Shown: positions 40,412 through 50,556, counted from the stretch's first letter. The stretch is DNA of 64,000 bases from Thraustochytrium sp. TN22 (GCA_013306675.1 JABLUY010000191.1:1-64000); one strand, 5' to 3'. A program made the numbers and translations. The notes: a model not told the origin generated them from the sequence alone.

Positions 40412-41083
40412 ATGAAGGTCGCCGTGGCTGCTACTCTGGCGGTCGCTGCCTGCCTGGTTGTACGCGGGAGCGCACAGGGGGTTCTCGGCATCTCCGAACT
40501 CGCAATGAACAATTACGAGGGCTGCGCGCTCCACGACATAGTTCGCGATGACGGTATCTGCGCCTCCCTCTACGAATCCTGCATGGCGGATGAGACCAGG
40601 TACGGCACCCATGCGTCCTCGTCCCTCACTTACTTTCATGCCGGATGCAGGGAGTATCTCCTCAACGAACCTTGGGGGGAACCTGAAGAGTATGGGAGCC
40701 CGGCATACCTTATCTCTATTCTAGGCTACTACAATGCGTTGAGCATTCATGGCGGCAATAATGGTAGCTTGCTGCTCGACTGCATCGTGTGCGCCTCCGA
40801 CGCATGCTATGATCTGCTGCTCGATGACGCGAACGCCATCCAGTACCCTGATGACTTCGACTTCACTTCTGCTCACAGCTGGGACTTCTACAACTACTCT
40901 GTTGCCTCGAGCTGGTGCGAAACCTTTGAGCCCCTGACCACTGCGCCCACGACCACTGCGCCCACGTCCAGTATCGGAACGCCTGGAACGAGTGCGCCCT
41001 CCACCACGGGCTCGCCCGCGGCTGCCCTGCAGGCTACCACGGCTCTGGCCATGACCGCCTTCGTCATGCTCCTGCTCAACTAG
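40412..41083 (+). CDS. Cys-rich secreted protein, probable GPI anchor, copy 3 (diverged)
   Basis: 223 residues. The signal peptide is identical to the sister genes and most cysteines are kept (GICASLYESCMADE, DCIVCASDACYDLLLDDANA). The middle differs: YGTHASSSLTYFHAGC replaces the N-glycosylated stretch, and INALSIHGG-type residues occur where the others have ELGNYGY. Only the NYS sequon near the stalk is retained, the stalk has shorter TTAPTTTAP repeats, and the hydrophobic C-terminus is intact. The frame is open throughout, so it is probably functional. Variation concentrated in the exposed middle while the signal, core cysteines and anchor are conserved fits a surface protein under diversifying pressure (inference). 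Confidence 0.72.
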   Translation: MKVAVAATLAVAACLVVRGSAQGVLGISELAMNNYEGCALHDIVRDDGICASLYESCMADETRYGTHASSSLTYFHAGCREYLLNEPWGEPEEYGSPAYLISILGYYNALSIHGGNNGSLLLDCIVCASDACYDLLLDDANAIQYPDDFDFTSAHSWDFYNYSVASSWCETFEPLTTAPTTTAPTSSIGTPGTSAPSTTGSPAAALQATTALAMTAFVMLLLN

Positions 41084-41566
41084 GCCTTGGCCTAGAAGGT
41101 AAAGAGAAGGAATCAATCAATCGATGAAGGACCCTGGATCCACGACCCTTTGGTCCGCAGCAGCTAGCACGAGCATCCACTCTTCGAATCGCTCAAACAC
41201 TTGCACCAACCCGGGCGGCCCGGGCCATGGCTAGTCGTGAGAACACGGTAGCGCAGTGCGCTGACTCGGACGGTGACAGTGAGTGCGGCACCCCCGCCGG
41301 GCCGACCTGCCGCCGCGGCATCACTGCAAACCAAGCAAGGCCCGGCGGGCGGCACGCGAAAACGCAAATGCACCGTACCATGGTAGAATGCGGCGCCGCA
41401 AGCGGCTCGGTCGTGGTCGGTCGGTCGCGGCCAGCCACGGGTAAATCTCGTTCGATCGACGGCCGACCGCCGGTCTGCGCCTTGCTCGGCGCCGCAGCAG
41501 CGGGCCAGGCCCGCAATCCGCAATCCGTCAACCCAAGTCATTCGCCTTCAACACACTGCAACCACC
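41084..41566 (+). repeat. Array block c, copy 3
   Basis: Third copy of the secreted-gene-to-ARH spacer, very similar to the other two, with GACAGTGAGTG at about 41274. Confidence 0.8.
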
Positions 41567-42629
41567 ATGGGTGCTGCCAACGCCAAGGCGATGACCGTGC
41601 CGCAGCGCCGGCTGGCCGACGCGCTGCGCGGAAGCTTCGCGGCGGACGCCGCCGGTCTCGGCACACACTGGATCTACGACGGCGACAAGCTGGCGGACAT
41701 GCTGCGCGGCAAGGAGAGCGCGCCAGAGTTCTACGAGCCGCCGAGCTGCCCGTTCTACAACAGCTCCCAGTTTCCGGGGCACTACGAGACCGGCATGCCC
41801 TCGCCGTACGGCGAGGAGGCCCTGGCGCTCATCGGCTACATGGACTCGCGCCAGGGCAACTTCGAGAGCGGGGAGGACTTTGCTAGGTCCCTGCTGGACT
41901 GGGCACGGTCGTACACGGGCCGCAAGAACGAGGCGACCACGTCTTTCGAGCAAAATGTCGCCGCGCTGGAGGACGCCGGCTCGGAGACATGGTATCCGGC
42001 GTGCGGCGCCAACGACGCCGAGGCCAACGCGCTCTGGAAGGTGGTCGTGATTGCGGCGCGCTACGGGGACTCACCCGACCTCCAAGACAAGGTTGAGCAG
42101 GCCATCCGCACGCACCAGAACAGCGACGAGGCCGTCGAGCTGGGCCTCTCCTTCGCCAAGATCCTCCGCGCCGTGGCGCACGGCGACTCGGTGACGGAGG
42201 CGATCGCCGCGGGCGCCGTCGGGGACCTCTCGCGGGCCGCGATTGCCAAGGCTAGGGACGCCGCCATCACGGACGCTGCGGATGACGGCATGGACCGTCT
42301 CGTCGCCTTCTTGGATGACTACTCGAGCGAGCTGCGACTCGAGAATGATCCCGCCTTCTCGCACGGGATCAAGTCCAAGACCTGCAATTTCCCGCAGTCC
42401 TTTGTCGTTGGCCTCAAGCTGAGCATGGACGCCGGCCTATGCCATTCGTCGCAACTTGCGGGTCGGCGGCGACAACGAGGGCCGCAACGCGCTCATCGCT
42501 GGCCTTATGGCCGCCAGCGGCGCGCCGCCACCCGACGCCTGGCTTGAGCGGACCACCAGCTTGCCTGCCGTGGACGCCGCCTTGCACAAGATGCTTCCTG
42601 CGGCAGACGTCTTGCTCAAGCGCGCCTAA
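41567..42629 (+). pseudogene. ARH copy 4, nearly intact but frame-broken near the 3' end
   Basis: The first 285 residues are open and undamaged (MGAANAKAMTVPQRRLADAL, THWIYDGDKL, SPYGEEALALIGYM), with neither the insertion nor the tandem duplication of copies 2 and 3. After GLKLSMDAG about 40 bases are missing relative to the intact genes, and the frame changes. The true end is readable one frame over: AYAIRRNLRVGGDNEGRNAL, AGLMAASGAPPPDAWLERTT, finishing KMLPAADVLLKRA with TAA at 42627. This end is unlike ARH1 and copy 2 and preserves an older version (GGDNEGR). A truncated protein ending TRRLA could still be made. Confidence 0.75.
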
Positions 42630-43326
42630 GAACAAGCAGCCCTGCTCTCTCTCGTTCGAAGCATGGTACCAAGTCAAATTTTCGCTCGGGCTCTTTACGT
42701 GCTGCCGGTGCCGCTCCGAGTCGGGTCCTCTTGTTTCGCCCGTTTCGGCAGCGCGTGCAGTGAAGGAAGGAAAGACGATGCTCCACCGAGACTGGCGCTC
42801 ACAGTCATGCACACGCGGTGGTGGTGGCGTGCAGTGCGGCGCGGAGCGAGAAGCGCGCAAAAACGATGCCCGCGAGGAGCCAGGTCCTCACCCAATCGCC
42901 CCAATCTCTGACAGCTTCTGAGTCACGCCCACGGTCAGCCTGTTCTGTTCTGGGTGAGGTCACGCACGTACAGTGGAAAGGCGGATTTCGGAGGCCTCAA
43001 ATCTCGGCGCCAGAGGCTAGAGCTAGTAGCCTTAGTAGCTCTTGGAGCCAAGACATCATCGTCTTTGCTTCGGCTTTTCCTTCCCTTGCCCGGCTTGCCG
43101 GCTCCAAGTTGCCCGCGCAGCCCGGGCGCAGGCTGGAAATGGCCGGTGAACTCTCGGGACCTCGGCGCGAGGTCCCGGCCGCGGTCGGCGGTTCGCCGCG
43201 CGGCGCCGCGGGCGGCAAGTGCATCGCCGCGGGCGGCCCGGGCCACCGGGACGGGCAAGCAGAACGTGAACGAGCAGCCGCAGCCAAGCACGCCGTGGCG
43301 ATCGTTGAGGCGAAGGACAAGTCAAA
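42630..43326. other. Intergenic region before ARH copy 5
   Basis: About 700 bases without a supportable gene. Not part of the repeated unit by eye. It should hold the ARH5 promoter. Confidence 0.5.
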
Positions 43327-44400
43327 ATGGGGTCCAAGGTAGGCAAGCCGGAGCTGAGCGCGCAGCAGCGGCTGCAGGACGCGCTGCGCGGCAGCCTGGC
43401 AGCGGACGCGGCGAGCATGGGCACGCACTGGTTCTACGACACGAAGAAGCTGGGCGAGCTGCTCAAGGGCAAGGAGACGGAGCCCGAGTTCCTGGAACCG
43501 CCGAGCTGCCCGTTCTACAACTCCACGGATTTCCCGGGCCATTACGAGTCCGGGATGCCGTCGCCGTACGGCGAGGAGGCGCTGGCGCTCATCAACTACA
43601 TGAGCGCGCACGACGGCGACTTCGAGAGCGGCGAGGACTTCGCCAAGGCGCTCCTGGCGTGGGCCCAGGAGTACACGGGTCGCAAGAACGGCGCCACCAG
43701 GGAGTTCGAGGCCAACGTGGCCAAGCTGCAGGAGGAGGGCCGCGACACGCTGTATCCGGACTGCGGTGCCGACGACAAGGAGGCCAACGCGTTCTGGAAG
43801 ACGGTCATCATTAGCGCGCGGTACGGTCTCACGGAGGACCTCGACGACAAGCTCGAGCAGGCCATCCGCGCGCACCAGAACGCCGATCTCACCGTCGAGC
43901 TCGGCCGCTCGCTCGCCAAGATCATGGTGGCTGTTGCCCAGGGCCAGCCCATCACCGAGGCTCTTGACGCCGGCGCGCTCGGCGACGCCTCGAGCGAGGG
44001 CATTGCCAAGGCCAGGGCCGAGGCCATTTCCGCCGCCGAGGACGACGGCTTGGACAAGGTCGCGGACTTCTTCAGCCGCTACGCGGACGAGCTCATGCTG
44101 CCGGGCGACCCGGACTACTACAAGGGCATCAAGTCCATGACCTGCAGCTTCCCGCAGTCTTTCGTGGTCGGCCTCAAGATCTGCCTCGACACCGAGGTGG
44201 TTGCGGCCGCCAGCCCCAAGGGCTTTGACAAGTTCGCCTATGCTGTGCGCCGCAACATTCTCGCTGGCGGCGACACCTGCGGCCGCACGCCCATCATTGC
44301 CGGCCTCATGGCTGCCTCGGGCGCGCCGGCGCCGGAGGCCTGGCTCGCCAAGGCCACCTGCATGCCGGAGATTGATGCTACCCTTGCCAAGATGGCCTGA
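43327..44400 (+). CDS. ADP-ribosylglycohydrolase/J1-crystallin-like protein, copy 5 (intact)
   Basis: 357 residues, uninterrupted. The N-terminal motif is QDALRGSLAADAASMGTHWF, the middle SPYGEEALALINYM and the C-terminal motif RRNILAGGDTCGRTPIIAGL. It aligns end to end with ARH1 without gaps of note but differs at many positions, so it is an older paralogue than copies 2-4. PPSCPFYN-ST-DFPGHYESG, shared by all copies, is a candidate family-specific loop. As in ARH1, the metal-binding residues of classical ADP-ribosylglycohydrolases are only partly kept (GGDTCG rather than GGDTDT). Probably cytosolic. The ATG at 43327 fits the alignment with ARH1. Confidence 0.85.
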   Translation: MGSKVGKPELSAQQRLQDALRGSLAADAASMGTHWFYDTKKLGELLKGKETEPEFLEPPSCPFYNSTDFPGHYESGMPSPYGEEALALINYMSAHDGDFESGEDFAKALLAWAQEYTGRKNGATREFEANVAKLQEEGRDTLYPDCGADDKEANAFWKTVIISARYGLTEDLDDKLEQAIRAHQNADLTVELGRSLAKIMVAVAQGQPITEALDAGALGDASSEGIAKARAEAISAAEDDGLDKVADFFSRYADELMLPGDPDYYKGIKSMTCSFPQSFVVGLKICLDTEVVAAASPKGFDKFAYAVRRNILAGGDTCGRTPIIAGLMAASGAPAPEAWLAKATCMPEIDATLAKMA

Positions 44401-44526
44401 AAGTACCACCACTTTCTCATAAAACAGAAATGGATGTTGTCAACATCAGGATCATGATTATTCGCACCGGGCAACCACCTTACCAGGTACAACTTGAACA
44501 CACTGCCAACAGCCAGCCGGGCCAGA

Positions 44527-44557
<31 letters not shown>

Positions 44558-44561
44558 ACCA

Positions 44562-47500
44562 TCAAAATAGATTGACGCGCTTCTTGTGGCGAATCTGTTT
44601 CCACCGAGGAAGGGCCGCAAAGTCGGACCGCGACATCTGAAAGACGTCCGCGAAGTCCGCCTCGCTCAGGTAGGTCTCCAGGCGCGACTGGTTTAGACCC
44701 GGCAGGTCGAAGCGCTTCGAGACCAGGTCCGCATAGGCGACCGGTTTCTCGGGCTCCACCGTCATCGCCGTCTTCGCCGTCGTCGCCACCGCCGACGTCG
44801 CCGCCGAGGCAGCAACTGGCGTGCCCGCCAGCGAATTGCTCGGCGTGGACGATGCGCGCGAAGCGCGGCGCAGCTTGCGCGAGAGCCAGGACGATGAGGC
44901 TGGCCGCGACGAGGCACCCTCGCTCTGCCGCGAACCGCCACTCTGCCGCGAGCCGCCGCTGCCTACGGAGGCCGCCGAACTCGTTGCGCGGTTCGCCGAC
45001 CCGCGCGAGAGGGCCGAGCCCACCGACTGCCATGAACGCCGCTTGCCTGAGCCCGTGTCCTTGGTCTCCTCGTCCGCCGCGTCCATGTCCAGCCGCCGCA
45101 GCGATACGCCGTCAAGCGCGATCTCGGACGTGCGAGACGACGCCGAGACGTAGGCGTCCTCCGCAGCCGACGCAAAGCCGTCCTCGGAGGCATCCCAGTC
45201 CCCGGCCTGCTCCACGTCGCTGCGCTGCCCCGCGGAGGTGGTTGCCTCCGTGTCCTCGTCCTCCTGATCCTTCCTGCCTTCCTGGTCGTCTTCTCCTTGG
45301 TTTTCCAGGTCTTCCCGTTCCTCTTCATCGTCCGTGGGCTCGGTATCCGCCTCTTCTTGCCCGACGCGGCCTGCCCGGGCCGCAGCCTCCTCCTCCTCGT
45401 CGTCGTTCTCGTTTTCGCCTTCGTCGCCGTCCTCCTCCTCGGCAGTGGCCTCTTCGCCGAGGGGCTCGAGGTCGGCGGCAATAAAGTCCACCGAGTTGTA
45501 GCTGCTGAGCCGTTGCAAGCCGGGTGCCACGTCGAGGCTCGAGGCCACGCGGCGGCGCTCCATCTGCGCGGCCATCACGCTAGCGCTCGGGTTATGGACG
45601 CTGCCGCGCAGGATGCCGGCAGGCAGCCCGTTCAGCAGGACCGGCACCGCGAACCAGGCGTCGCCGTTCTCCACAATAGCCTTGAGCGGGATCTGGGCCT
45701 GGCCAATGAGCTCCTGCTTAAAGCTGCCGGTGCGATGCAACGAGACGATCAGCTGCTGGTCAATGAGGAAGCTGGGGTCCGAAAAGAAGGGTTCCAGCAC
45801 AGGCAGCGTTGACGCCGGCCACGAAAAGCGCATGTAGGCATCGTCCCCCTCGCGCGCGCCCCCCACAGAGCTCGAGGCCGGCGCCACGCCCATCACGGGC
45901 GAGTGAAAGCGCATGAAGACCTTGGTGTAGGTCGAGTGGACGCCGATGCTCGCCTGGGTCACGTAGCGCGCGAATTCAGAGGAGCCGCGATCGCAGTGAC
46001 CGGCGCCCTCCACGCCAAGGTTGCCAGCCCCGCCCGCAAAACCGTAGCCGGAGAAGTGGGTCCGCGCGACGCCGCGGCCGCGCTCACGATGTAGGGGTCG
46101 ATAATAGCTGTTGTGGCGCGAGCGCTCTGGGCGCTGGCGACGACTGCGCTCCGCCATGCCGGCGTCGAGGCCGTCCGGCCGCGCGCCAGGCGCTCCGCGC
46201 TCGCGTGCGAGCGCGAAAGTCTTATCCTGGCCGGGCGAGGCGCTCGAGGCCGCTTCGTCCTCCGCGTCGCTGAAGGGGTCGCGCTCTTCCTCATCCATGG
46301 CGAGAAGCGCCGCGGACCGCGTGCGCTCCAGAAAGCCGGGGTCGTTGAGCCGGTGCAGCGCCGCCTCCTGCGCCGCGTCCACGTGCTTGCAGACGAATTG
46401 GACGTCGCGGAACGCAAAGTACAGTCCGCTGCCTTCGTCGCAGAGCGCCGTGGAGAAGGCCGTAAAGGCGCTCGCGCCCGCGGACGAGGCGGTGGACACG
46501 AAGGAGGTCTTGCTGTCTTGGCGCTCGGCGTTCGTGGCGGCCTCGTTGTTGCGGCGGCCCACCGTAGCCGCCGCGACGGGGGCGGCGTTGGCAACAGTGA
46601 CGGCGTTGGCGGCGGGCAGCTGGTGCAGCGCCGACTCGGTCAGCACGGAAAAGCGTGCTGTGACAGGGCGGTGATCCGAGAGCGTGACATCCATGTGCGC
46701 CGTATAGTCAGTAAGTTCGACCTTGGCGCGGCCACCGGGCCGCGAGCGCCAGAGCACGCGGTCAGTCCAGGACGGGTTCTGGTTGCGCTTGTTGTTGTAC
46801 ACGCCGACATGGCCCACCTCGAGGCGGTAGGTGGGCGGGAAGGCGAGCTCGCCCTCGCGGAAGCCGACAAAGACGTTGTGCTCGGCGCGCTCGCGGTCGA
46901 GCTGGTCGAACTCGCGCAGCTGGGCAAAGGCGTCGTCATCCGCGACGGCCACGCGCGCCACGATATCGGCGAACTCGCTCTCGCTGCCGTGCTCGCCCAT
47001 GTCGAGCCTATAATTCAGGTCGCCTGCCCAAAACACGTGGTCGTAGGCGTGCAGCAGCTGCAAGCCGGCCGGCTGGTCCTTGCGGCGGCTCAGAAGCGAG
47101 TGACAGATCTCCTGGTAGTCGCTGGCGCGCTGCTGCAGGCGCTCGGCGCGCGCCGCCAGGTGCGCGTTCACAAAGGCGAGCGAGGTGCTGGTGGCGCTGA
47201 CGCCGTCGCCGTAGCGCACCGCCACGCCCACGGCGCCCTTGTTCCCCATGAGGCCGCCCAGGCCACAAGCACGCGTGTCTGTGCGCACGTGCGAGAAGAA
47301 CCTCGCAAGCGAGGACCGCACCAGCAGGATGCCGTGAATGCCCCACATGCTGGCGGTGGCCAGCACCTCGTACTCGTGCGCGCCGAGCGCGCGCAAGCAT
47401 AGCTGTGTCCAGTCCGCAAGGTAGCGGTACTTGCACTCCTGGAGCGCTACGAAGCACACGTCGCAGGCGCCGCGCGGCAGCCAGTTCTCCAGACGTCGTG

Positions 47501-48043
47501 CCGCGAGCCGCGGGCGTGCCGGATCTGTAGGCGCGGGCCGTGGCTCCTCGGCGCTGCCACCATCGCCGTTGTCGGCGGCCTGGAGGCGGCCCTCGTCCTC
47601 CTCAGAGACGACCTCGGGCGGTGGCTGCCGCGAGCAGTTAAATGTTGTGCAGTGCACGTTGAGGCGCGCCGGGGCCGCAGCAGAGGCGGATGACTGGCGC
47701 TGGAGCGCCGCGCGCCTTGCCCGGCGTCTTGGCGTTGTTGTTGTTGTTGTTGAAAGGTCGTCCTCCTCTTGGTCGTCCGAGGCCTCGTGCCCGCCCTCGC
47801 CGCGCTGCTGCAGGCGGAGCGCCTCTTCATCCTGGGCCGACTCGGTGCGCACGGCGCGCAGGAGCGCGCAAAAGCGCTCTCGTTCGGCGGCGTTGGAGAA
47901 GATGACCTCAAGAGCGCGCGCCTGCGGCTCGACAAAGAGCCGCAACTTGCGCTTTTCCGCTTCGCTCGGCAGCAGCAACAGCATCGGCGTGATGGCCACA
48001 GTCTTACGCAGCGGCGCCGCAGCGCTGCCGGGAACCCCATCCT

Positions 48044-48090
<47 letters not shown>

Positions 48091-48275
48091 GCCGCCGCCG
48101 TCGACAACGAGGAAGCCGAGGACGCGGGCAAGGACGAGGACGAGTCCTCGAGCCGGTTGCTCCTGCTCAGCGTCCGTGCCGCTGTGTCCACGACCAAGAA
48201 CCGCTTCTTACGCGCTCGGTACTTGTTCACCAGCTGCACCTCGAAGGCCTCCAGCCCGGTCATCTCCGCCGCCAT
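44562..48275 (-). CDS. Inositol-polyphosphate 5-phosphatase with C-terminal villin headpiece
   Basis: 1,237 residues from the ATG at 48275 (MAAEMTGLEAFEVQLVNKYR). Residues 1-135 look like a PH-type domain (KKRFLVVDTAARTL ... FSNAAERERFCALLR). The IPPc catalytic domain spans about 208-541 with the expected motifs: FVALQECKYRYLADW, GGLMGNKGAVGVAVRYG, FWAGDLNYRLDMG, FPPTYRLE, NPSWTDRVLWRSR and TLSDHRPVTARF. A C2-like beta domain around 760-895 (QLIVSLHRTGSFKQELIGQA) precedes a long acidic, Ser-rich linker. The last 36 residues are a villin headpiece (YLSEADFADVFQMSRSDF ... WKQIRHKKRVNLF). By family it removes the 5-phosphate from PI(4,5)P2 or PI(3,4,5)P3; the headpiece would tie it to F-actin. 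The start region is extremely GC-rich, so the first residues are less certain. Confidence 0.9.
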
Positions 48276-49051
48276 CGCGCCGCGCCGCGCCGCGCCGTGC
48301 CGCCGCGAGCCGTCTCCCCGTACTCGGCCGTGCCGTGCCGAGTCGAGTCGAGTCGAGTCGAGTCGAGTCCAGCGCGCACGCTCGCTCCGTCTCGCTCCGT
48401 CTCGCTCCGCGCCGCAACGAATGCTGCCGCGGCGCTGCCGCGCGGCGCGCCGCGCGCGCGCGCGCAGCGGCCGGCGGCCTGCCGCGCCGCGCGCGCGGCA
48501 GCGGACGCGCGCGGCGGTCGGACGCCGCGCCTGCGCGCGGGCGAGACGAGACGAGACGAGACGAGACGAGAGCCTGAGCTGGAGAGCGGATAATGCAGGT
48601 TTGCTTCTCCCTCCTCGCGGCGCGAACGTGGTGCCACGTTCGAAATTCGAATAACTTGAGTATGGCAAGTTCGCCGGCGCTCGAAGCAATCCCGAATCGG
48701 AGGCCGCGCGAGGCCGCGCGCGGCCGGCGCCGCGCGCGCGCGGCCAGCGCGCCGCGCCAGCCTCGCGGCGGGCGGGCGGGCGGGCGGGCGGGTCAGCATG
48801 ACGCGGCGGGGCGCCGCGCCGCTCAGCTGGGACTCGCGCCGAGGCTGCTGCTGCTGCCGCCGCGGCGGTAGCTGCCGCCGCCGGCGCGCGCGAGGCGGAG
48901 CGCGGCAGAGCGCGGAGGCGCGCGAGGGCGCGCGCGGCGGCCTCGCGCGCGGCGATGGAGGCGCGCGCGCGCGCGCGGTGGGCGCGGGGCGCGCCGCGCG
49001 CGCGCCGCGCGCGGCGGCGGCAGCGCGGCGGCGGCAGCGGCGGCCGCCGAG
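48276..49051. promoter_or_regulatory. Divergent promoter region with pentamer repeats
   Basis: This lies between the 5-phosphatase (minus) and the F-box-like gene (plus). It contains GAGTC pentamers at about 48335-48367, CTCCGT repeats at about 48381-48410, GAGAC pentamers at about 48541-48571 and GGGC runs near 48768-48790. An ATG at 48955 lies one base out of frame with the downstream coding region. Confidence 0.5.
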
Positions 49052-49987
49052 GTGGCGGCGGCGGCGCGCGGCGACGCCGCGGCGCGCGGCGAGCGCGGCG
49101 CGCTGCGCGAGCTGCGCGCGCGCGAGCTGGCGGCGCTTGCCGGGGCAGAGGGACGCGGCGTGGTGGAGCGCGGCGAGCTGGAGGCGCTTGCGCGCAGCAG
49201 GCTCGCGGCGCGCGCGGCGCTGGAGCGCGTGCTGGGCTCCAGGGACCTCTACAGTAGCGTGCTGCTCTTCGTCGGCGCCGCGGAGCTCAACGCGCTGGCC
49301 GCCGCCTCGCACCAGTGCCGGCAGGCGGCCTGCGAGGACCTGCTCTGGCGCGACCGCGCGCGCAAGCTGCTGGGCGCGCAGTTCCTGCCGCGCGTGCAGC
49401 GCGCCTCTGCGCGCGACCGTCTGCTCGACGCGCTGCACCAGGCGCACGTGAGCGGCTTCTTCCGCAGGATCGCGCGCCCGCCGGCCTTGCCTACACACAG
49501 CTGGCGCCGCCTTCTGGCGGACGCGCGCCGCCTCAAGGCGCGCCGCGCCGACGGCTTTGGCTCCGCCGTCGTCGTCCCGCGCGACGACATTTGCCCGCAC
49601 CACGTGCTGGGCGTCGCGCACCTCCTCAGCATTCGCAAGGACCCGGCCTGCACTGCCGACATTTTGGACCGCTTCCTCGCCCTCTACGCGAGCTTGCACG
49701 GCGACCTGCGCCTTCGCGACAACGTCGGCTACTGCTTCCGCGTGCCCCGCGCCCCGCCACGCTCCGCCACCGCAACCGGGCAGCGTGGTGCCCTTGAGGA
49801 GACTGTTGCCCAGCGCGATGCCGTGGACTCCCAGCGCGACGTCCTCGAATCTGTTTCGCATCGCGATTTTATGGATGTTGTTCTCGAGGCCAATCTTCAG
49901 CTCCAGGACCTCATCGAGTACCATCGTCTCTCTGCATCTAGCCAGCCTGCGCCACTCAAACCCGAGGTGCTCCGCTCATCATCATGA
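49052..49987 (+). CDS. F-box-like protein, start not resolved
   Basis: The frame is open from 48872 to the stop at 49987, but there is no in-frame ATG before the conserved part. The first start-like codon is a GTG at 49052, and the nearest ATG (48955) is one base out of frame. A base miscount in the GCG-rich leader or a small upstream intron is therefore likely. Near residues 65-110 an F-box-like helix set is visible (LYSSVLLFVGAAELNALAAA ... LLWRDRARKLLG). The remainder is helical (DILDRFLALYASLHGDLRLR) with a Gln/Asp-rich C-terminus. F-box proteins are SCF ubiquitin-ligase adaptors; no substrate-binding repeat is recognisable here. Confidence 0.6.
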   Translation: MAAAARGDAAARGERGALRELRARELAALAGAEGRGVVERGELEALARSRLAARAALERVLGSRDLYSSVLLFVGAAELNALAAASHQCRQAACEDLLWRDRARKLLGAQFLPRVQRASARDRLLDALHQAHVSGFFRRIARPPALPTHSWRRLLADARRLKARRADGFGSAVVVPRDDICPHHVLGVAHLLSIRKDPACTADILDRFLALYASLHGDLRLRDNVGYCFRVPRAPPRSATATGQRGALEETVAQRDAVDSQRDVLESVSHRDFMDVVLEANLQLQDLIEYHRLSASSQPAPLKPEVLRSSS

Positions 49988-50225
49988 TGGCCTGCACTCG
50001 TCTGCAATGCAATTTTGTCATGCTTTGAAGTTTATTTTGCCGCGCTCACTTTCGAACACGCGCTGGCGCTTGGGTTTGAGTTGGCGCTCTTGCTTGCAGG
50101 CGCTGGCGCTTGAAGTTCAGGTCGGCGCTGGCGCCTGGGTTTGAGCTGGCTGGCGCGCTGCAGCTTGAGCTGGCGCTGGCGCTGGGCGCTGGTGCTTCTC
50201 CACTAGGCTGGTGCTTTTACTGACA

Positions 50226-50280
50226 CTTGCGCTAATAACGCTTGCGCTAACGCTTGCGCTAACGCTTGCGCTAACGCTTG
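50226..50280 (+). repeat. GCTTGCGCTAAC dodecamer array
   Basis: About four units of a 12-bp repeat, preceded by a variant with an extra TAA. Confidence 0.8.
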
Positions 50281-50442
50281 CACTGCCCTTGAGCTGCCGC
50301 TTGCCCTGGCGGAGTCTCTGATGTCTCGTTGGCCTCTTTTTGATGAAGCAAGAGTCAGGCATGTGCAACGTGTGCGTTACAGCTGCACGCTGCGTCTGCA
50401 CGCTGCGGCGTGCACGCTTCACAAACGAGAGCAAGTGCAGTG

Positions 50443-50556
50443 CATGAACAAGGATTGGGAGTGTACCGCGCGCGGTCGGCATAGGTCATCATGATTCGTT
50501 CCTGCATGAACATGAACAAGGATTGGGGGTGTATCGCGCGCGGTCGGCATAGGTCA
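50443..50556 (+). repeat. Direct repeat with GCGCGCGGTCGGCATAGG core
   Basis: ATGAACAAGGATTGGG followed by the GTGTA(C/T)CGCGCGCGGTCGG core and CATAGGTCAT occurs twice, with starts 70 bases apart and two substitutions. The spacer also repeats the word CATGAACATGAACA. Confidence 0.8.

Noticed and set aside
25090-44400. The array as a bacterial-style defence or toxin-antitoxin island
   Set aside because: ARH domains occur in such systems, but the genes here are eukaryotic in style, the partner is a secreted anchored protein, and no toxin or effector domain is present.
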